Shown piece after piece: positions 59,524 through 64,000 of a DNA stretch of 64,000 bases. The first letter of the stretch is position 1. Every line of letters starts with the position of its first letter. Location of the stretch: positions 276,867 through 340,866 of the forward strand of contig NZ_FMBL01000001.1 of assembly GCF_900094885.1 (NCBI RefSeq), written 5' to 3'. A model generated the notes under the pieces. It was given only the letters and a program-made list of their open reading frames with translations. It was not told the origin of the DNA and made no database searches. The stretch is from Bifidobacterium commune. GTDB lineage: Bacteria > Actinomycetota > Actinomycetes > Actinomycetales > Bifidobacteriaceae. The position numbers were made by a program, and so were the translations under genes.

Positions 59524-60732
59524 TCATTCCCCGAACAGGATCTCGTCCCAACTGGGAATTGCGGAACGTCCGGATTTGCGTTTGCTTTGCTTCTGATCGG
59601 ACTTTTCGTTATTTGAAAAGGAATCGGTCCGTTTTTCCGCATCGATGGATTCCTTCCGTGCATCGTGCGGAATCGATGGTTTTGATACCCCATTTGATTC
59701 TGCAGGCTCTCGTTGGGGCAACGGCAGTGGGAATGCATCCGAGGGAGTTGCAGGCTCCGACGTTGTGGTGGTGCCAGAAACCGGTTGTGTAAACTGAGTC
59801 TTGGGCACCTCATACGGCAGCGATACAGACTCGTTTGCTTCGGACTTTTCCTGAGACAACACGCTGGTGTTGTTCCGATTTTTCTTACTGTCAGTGGGTT
59901 GATTGTCTTGAGGTTGTTCCTGTAGCGAAGCTACCGTGTTGGCGATGCGTGCTGAGCGCAGCGAATCTCCGGGCAATCGGTTGTTGGCCCCGAGCTCAGT
60001 GCCGGTTGTATCATTCGAGGATGTGGATTTCGGCTGAGCCGCAGCCTCAATGTTGTCTTCAGGATGTCTCTTGACTTGGTTAGATGAAGCATGTTCGGTT
60101 CCGTCCGACAAATCCGAGGTGACGTTTCCTTGGGACGCTTGGACCGTTTTCACTTCACCCAGAAGAATCTGTGCTACTGAGTTCTGGCATTCAACGGTGT
60201 TGTCGTGCATGTTCCACGCCCACTCGGCTTGAACTCGATTGCGCTGGGTGCTGAATGTCGCTGTGATTTGCCAAGGTTCGCGCCCTCGGCGTGTCGCGCT
60301 CCACGTGACCGACTCCATCCCGATTCGTGCAGCCGCCAGCGTGCGAGCGATAAGTTCCTCAACCGAACGCACCTTGCTTCCCTTGGGGGCGGAAACCGAC
60401 AAGAATTGCTTGATGGCATATTGCCTTTCGGTTTCAACAGGCGTGGCAAAACGCCTAACGAGAGCCTGGCTCAGTCCGTATTTTTCTGCAACCTTATCGG
60501 GTTGTGCTCCTGCCCGAATAAGTGCCTGGATGCTTGAAATCGGAAGGGTCTTGGCTGTCCCCGGATTTTCCGTTTCGCTGGTTTCGCTCAAAATCTGACG
60601 CGCTTCAAGTATGGCATGCTCGAGCTCGTCGTTCACGACAACACGGAATTTAAGACCCCGCGCACGGAACACCAATTCGCCGTCCTCGTCGACATGGTCG
60701 AACTGCGCTTCCTGAAGTGAACCCACCGGCAT
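59524..60732 (-). CDS. sepH: Septation protein SepH (DUF3071)
   Basis: 402 residues, ATG 60732 behind AGGAAAG. The N-terminal conserved domain (VDEDGELVFRARGLKFRVVV, then a helix-turn-helix-like PDKVAEKYGLSQALVRRFA) matches SepH of Streptomyces and Mycobacterium, which binds FtsZ and promotes its assembly at the septum. The C-terminal 200 residues are Ser/Thr/Gln/Pro-rich and end in SAIPSWDEILFGE, matching the conserved SepH C-terminal peptide. It converges with the phosphodiesterase gene. Confidence 0.92.
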   Translation of the reverse strand: MPVGSLQEAQFDHVDEDGELVFRARGLKFRVVVNDELEHAILEARQILSETSETENPGTAKTLPISSIQALIRAGAQPDKVAEKYGLSQALVRRFATPVETERQYAIKQFLSVSAPKGSKVRSVEELIARTLAAARIGMESVTWSATRRGREPWQITATFSTQRNRVQAEWAWNMHDNTVECQNSVAQILLGEVKTVQASQGNVTSDLSDGTEHASSNQVKRHPEDNIEAAAQPKSTSSNDTTGTELGANNRLPGDSLRSARIANTVASLQEQPQDNQPTDSKKNRNNTSVLSQEKSEANESVSLPYEVPKTQFTQPVSGTTTTSEPATPSDAFPLPLPQREPAESNGVSKPSIPHDARKESIDAEKRTDSFSNNEKSDQKQSKRKSGRSAIPSWDEILFGE

Positions 60733-60906
60733 ACAAGCACCACTTTCCTCAACGATTAATCTTCGAGAACTTCATTTTATTCCATTATGTCCCTCGTGTC
60801 GTACTTTACGAATTGAGTAAATCGTGTATCCTTTTGCCCGAGAAACACAAATCGGTGACTTGACCGCCGTTGATAGTGACCGTGACTCAGGAGGAAAGGA
60901 CGACAG

Positions 60907-61197
60907 ATGGCCCAAGATTATGATTCTCCACGTAACAAAGACGAAGACGAGGAATCGTTGCAGGCGTTGAGCAAAAGTAGCAGGGATACAGCTGAGGACA
61001 TCGACGACGATGAGAACGCTATCGCTGAGGATTACGAGTTGCCGGGTGCGGATCTGAGCAACGAGGACTCTTCGGTGACCGTTATTCCGATGCAGGGCGA
61101 TGAGTTCATCTGCTCGGAGTGTTTCCTGGTCAAGCACCGTAGTCAGCTCGATCACATGGGTGCCGACGGCCCAGTGTGCAAGGAGTGCGCCGTCTGA
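60907..61197 (+). CDS. DUF4193 family zinc-ribbon-like protein
   Basis: 96 residues, ATG 60907 behind AGGAGGAAAG. Acidic N-terminal 60 residues (ESLQALSKSS, DDENAIAEDYELPG) and a C-terminal CSECFLVKHRSQL ... CKECAV with two CxxC pairs that probably hold zinc. This is the DUF4193 family, restricted to actinobacteria. Its stop codon overlaps the dut start, so they form an operon. Function unknown. Confidence 0.9.
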   Translation: MAQDYDSPRNKDEDEESLQALSKSSRDTAEDIDDDENAIAEDYELPGADLSNEDSSVTVIPMQGDEFICSECFLVKHRSQLDHMGADGPVCKECAV

Positions 61198-61676
61198 TGG
61201 CCTACTCCGAAGACTACAACGAGCCCGAAAACGTCGAAGTGCTTTTGAAGGTCGGTGCCGACGGTCAGGCGCCGGTGTTGCGCTACGCTCACGCGGGTGA
61301 CGCCGGCGCAGACCTGACCTCCGCGGTCGATGTCCAGCTCAAGCCCTTCGAACGTGCACTGGTTCCTACAGGCGTATCCATCGCACTGCCGAACGGCTAT
61401 GTGGGGTTGGTGCACCCCCGTTCGGGATTGGCGGTCAAGATGGGTCTTACCGTTCTCAACGCGCCGGGCACGATTGATGCGGGATATCGTGGTGAAATTA
61501 AGGTTCCGTTAATTAATCTCGATCCCGAACATACTGCGGTCATCCAAGTTGGCGACCGCATCGCACAGCTAGTGATTCAGCGCTATGTAGAAGCTCGATT
61601 CGTTCCGGCGCAGGCCTTGCCTGGTAGCGATCGGGCAGAGCGTGGTTTCGGTTCCACGGGAATGGCGAGTCGGTAG
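61197..61676 (+). CDS. dut: dUTP diphosphatase
   Basis: 159 residues from ATG 61197, which shares a base with the previous stop (TGATG). All five dUTPase motifs are present: DAGADL, HPRSGLAVKMG, NAPGTIDAGYRGEI (catalytic Asp), GDRIAQLV and the C-terminal RGFGSTG that closes over the active site. A homotrimeric enzyme that hydrolyses dUTP to dUMP, keeping uracil out of DNA. Confidence 0.97.
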   Translation: MAYSEDYNEPENVEVLLKVGADGQAPVLRYAHAGDAGADLTSAVDVQLKPFERALVPTGVSIALPNGYVGLVHPRSGLAVKMGLTVLNAPGTIDAGYRGEIKVPLINLDPEHTAVIQVGDRIAQLVIQRYVEARFVPAQALPGSDRAERGFGSTGMASR

Positions 61677-61733
61677 AGTCTGGCAGTCTCCCAGTCGGGT
61701 AGAATAAACCCAAACACGGTGATGGGAGAGGAA

Positions 61734-64000
61734 ATGGTCGATACGGTTTCGGACAACAATTCGGCGAGCATGCTGGGCTGCGAAGTGAGCTTTGACCCGT
61801 TCGATCCGTTGCAGCCCATTGTTGCCGTATGTCGTGCTTACCATCCCGATGCCGATATGGAAATCCTTGAACGTGCCTATCGCCGGGCCGTATGGCAGCA
61901 TCGTGACCAGCGTCGTCGCTCAGGCGAACCGTATATCATCCACCCTCTTGCCGTGGCTCAGATTCTTGCCGACCTTGGTATGGGGTCGTTGGTGGTCGCC
62001 GCAGGGCTGTTGCACGACACCGTCGAAGATACGGATTACACGCTTGACAAGTGCCGTGAAGAATTCGGCGACACCGTTACCGGACTCGTCGATGGGGTTA
62101 CCAAGCTCACCAATATGGAGGTCGGTGACTCAGCTCAGGCCGAGACCATCCGAAAGATGGTAGTGGCCATGAGCCGCGACGTACGTGTCCTCGTTGTCAA
62201 GTTGGCCGACCGACTGCACAATGCGCGAACCTGGCGCTATGTCAAGCCGGCCAATGCCCAGCGCAAGGCGCGCGAGACGCTTGATGTGTATGCTCCTTTG
62301 GCCAACCGGCTCGGTATGAACGCCATTAAAACTGAATTGGAAGAGCTGAGCTTCAAAGTTCTTTATCCCAAGATTTATAACGAGATCGTCGTTCTGGTCA
62401 ACCGCCGTGCCGGTCAGCGCGATGTGTATCTCAAACAGATTCTCAGCGAGATTAACGCCGACCTTGCTGCACAACACACAAAAGCCACCGTCACCGGACG
62501 GCCTAAGGACTACTTCTCGATCTACCAGAAGATGATTGTGCGTGGTCATGATTTTTCAAACATCTATGACTTGGTGGGTGTGCGCATCATCGTGGACACC
62601 ATTCAGGATTGCTATGCCGCTCTGGGAGCGGTCCATGCACGCTGGAGCCCTATCCCCGGACGGTTCAAGGATTATATTGCCGTCCCGAAAATGAATATGT
62701 ACCAGAGCCTGCACACCACGGTCGTCGGGCCTGGCGGCAAGCCCGTCGAAATTCAGATTCGTACATGGGAAATGCATCGGCGAAGCGAATTTGGTATTGC
62801 GGCTCACTGGAAATACAAGGAAAATGGGCAGTCTGGTCGAAAACTGAGCGAACCGGATAAAAATGATATCAAGCGCGAAAACGATGAAAACCAAGATCTG
62901 AGCGAAGTCGACAATCTCAATTGGATTCAACAGCTTGCCGATTGGAGTAGCGAAACCCCCGACTCGGATGAGTTCCTGGGGTCGTTGAAAGAAGACTTGG
63001 GCAGTTCCGAAGTTTACGTGTTTACCCCAAAGGGCAAGATTATCTCCCTGCCTGCCCATGCCACGTCGGTCGATTTCGCATATGCTGTACACACCGAGGT
63101 CGGTCATCGCACGATGGGTGCGCGTGTCAACGGTCGTCTTGTGCCGCTCGATACTGTTCTGGAAAATGGTGACACAGTCGAGATTCTTACTTCGAAATCG
63201 GAGACGGCTGGTCCCTCGCGTGATTGGCTGAGCTTTGTCAAGAGCCCCAAGGCGCGTAACAAAATTCGCCAATGGTTCAGCAAGGAACGTCGTAGCGAGG
63301 CCATCGAGGAAGGGCATGACGAGCTCACCCGAGCCATGCGCAAGCGCAACTTGCCGATTGCTTCATTGCTTACTCCGCAGGCGCTTGTCGGTGTTGCAGA
63401 CGAGTTGAACTTCGACAATGCCGATGCCGTGTACGCCGCGATCGGTGATGGTCAGATCTCCACCGAAAACGTCATTTCTCGGCTCATCAAGGATGCCGGC
63501 AGGGAAGAGGTCGAGGAGGATTTCGAGCAGGAAGCATTGCCGCTGAGAGGTTCCGAACGTCGTCGTGATTCCAACAAATTGGGGATTTCGGTAAAGGGCG
63601 TGCAGGGCGTGTGGGTCAAGCTGGCCCGTTGTTGTACACCGGTTCCAGGGGATAAGATCGTAGGATTCATCACCAAAAACGAGGGAGTTTCGGTTCATCG
63701 CGTCGACTGCCAGAACATGCAGAACCTTGAAAAGCAGCAGTCTGAGCGTGTGGTCGAGGTCGCATGGACGAGCGCCAAGGGGCTGTTCATGGTCAAGATC
63801 CAGGTTGAGGCACTCGACCGGCCTCATCTCTTGACGGATGTCACCCAGGTGCTTTCCGACCACGGTGTCAATATTATCAATGCCAGTGTGTCCACCGGAT
63901 CAGATCGTGTGGCGACAAGCCAGTTCTCCTTCGAAATGGCTGATCCGCAGCATATGAACACCCTGTTGAGTGCGGTGCGCAAGATTGATGGAGTGTTTGA
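61734..64000 (+). CDS. rel: Bifunctional (p)ppGpp synthetase/hydrolase Rel, cut by the window end
   Basis: Frame open from ATG 61734 (behind GGGAGAGGA) to the right edge, about 755 codons. Order: HD hydrolase domain (HDTVEDT; LADRLHNARTW), synthetase domain (YDLVGVRIIVDT, MNMYQSLHTTVV, VEIQIRTWEMHRR), TGS domain (VYVFTPKGKIISLPAHAT), a helical/zinc-finger-like region with RCCTPVPGDKIVGF, and the start of the ACT domain (VEALDRPHLLTDVTQV). This is the ribosome-associated stringent-response enzyme. It is downstream of dut. The small synthetase at 11915-12691 is its stand-alone relative. Confidence 0.96.
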   Translation, partial: MVDTVSDNNSASMLGCEVSFDPFDPLQPIVAVCRAYHPDADMEILERAYRRAVWQHRDQRRRSGEPYIIHPLAVAQILADLGMGSLVVAAGLLHDTVEDTDYTLDKCREEFGDTVTGLVDGVTKLTNMEVGDSAQAETIRKMVVAMSRDVRVLVVKLADRLHNARTWRYVKPANAQRKARETLDVYAPLANRLGMNAIKTELEELSFKVLYPKIYNEIVVLVNRRAGQRDVYLKQILSEINADLAAQHTKATVTGRPKDYFSIYQKMIVRGHDFSNIYDLVGVRIIVDTIQDCYAALGAVHARWSPIPGRFKDYIAVPKMNMYQSLHTTVVGPGGKPVEIQIRTWEMHRRSEFGIAAHWKYKENGQSGRKLSEPDKNDIKRENDENQDLSEVDNLNWIQQLADWSSETPDSDEFLGSLKEDLGSSEVYVFTPKGKIISLPAHATSVDFAYAVHTEVGHRTMGARVNGRLVPLDTVLENGDTVEILTSKSETAGPSRDWLSFVKSPKARNKIRQWFSKERRSEAIEEGHDELTRAMRKRNLPIASLLTPQALVGVADELNFDNADAVYAAIGDGQISTENVISRLIKDAGREEVEEDFEQEALPLRGSERRRDSNKLGISVKGVQGVWVKLARCCTPVPGDKIVGFITKNEGVSVHRVDCQNMQNLEKQQSERVVEVAWTSAKGLFMVKIQVEALDRPHLLTDVTQVLSDHGVNIINASVSTGSDRVATSQFSFEMADPQHMNTLLSAVRKIDGVF

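Noticed and set aside
1..64000. CRISPR array, tRNA or rRNA genes
   Set aside because: No regularly spaced repeats, and no tRNA- or rRNA-like segments noticed in the gaps between genes on reading both strands; not a computed search.

Overview
The window looks like a piece of a Bifidobacterium (or close Bifidobacteriaceae) chromosome. The evidence is the actinobacterial gene order pgsA - cinA(C) - clgR - DUF3046 - recA - recX, a SepH homologue, DUF4193 and DUF4192 proteins, a PASTA kinase, an actinobacterial RNase P RNA, and mixed ATG/GTG/TTG starts behind AGGAG-type ribosome binding sites. Most of the window is ordinary, densely packed housekeeping chromosome. I see no rRNA, tRNA, CRISPR array, integrase or transposase.

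Left part (1-21.6 kb): the 3' end of a TrmA-type RNA methyltransferase, a small lipoprotein, a CtpE-like P-type ATPase, aconitase, a convergent NarL/LuxR-type two-component system, a DUF4190/DUF5067-like envelope protein, a Bax-inhibitor-1 membrane protein with a Tyr/Gln/Asn-rich tail, a small alarmone synthetase, miaA, ftsK, pgsA, cinA-C, clgR, a DUF3046 gene, recA (with a LexA box) and recX.

Accessory part (21.6-33.5 kb): a sortase-dependent pilus island sits between recX and the hpf-secA pair. Its intact core is a large LPMSG-anchored surface protein with an integrin-like propeller, an LPLTG major pilin, a class C sortase, a small secreted protein and a secreted RCC1-propeller protein. Two features stand out. 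(1) A run of 13 G separates the signal-peptide reading frame from the body of the large surface protein; one G fewer would fuse them, so this looks like an ON/OFF phase-variation switch caught in the OFF state. (2) The complete RNase P RNA gene (rnpB, minus strand) closes the island on the right. Partial copies of its 3' half lie immediately after recX and again inside the island, each followed by the same leader and a copy of the surface-protein gene. The first of these gene copies is a decayed, truncated pseudogene. This suggests repeated acquisition or duplication of pilus modules at the 3' end of rnpB.

Right part (33.5-64 kb): hpf, secA, a membrane protein, plsC, a PASTA Ser/Thr kinase, a polyprenyl synthase, a DUF4192 protein, the primary sigma factor, parE, an MFS transporter, lhr, parC, a phosphodiesterase-family protein, sepH, a DUF4193 protein, dut and the 5' part of the bifunctional rel gene, which runs off the window.

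All calls come from reading translations, motifs and DNA signals by eye. Start codons were chosen from ribosome binding sites and family fit, and domain positions are approximate.
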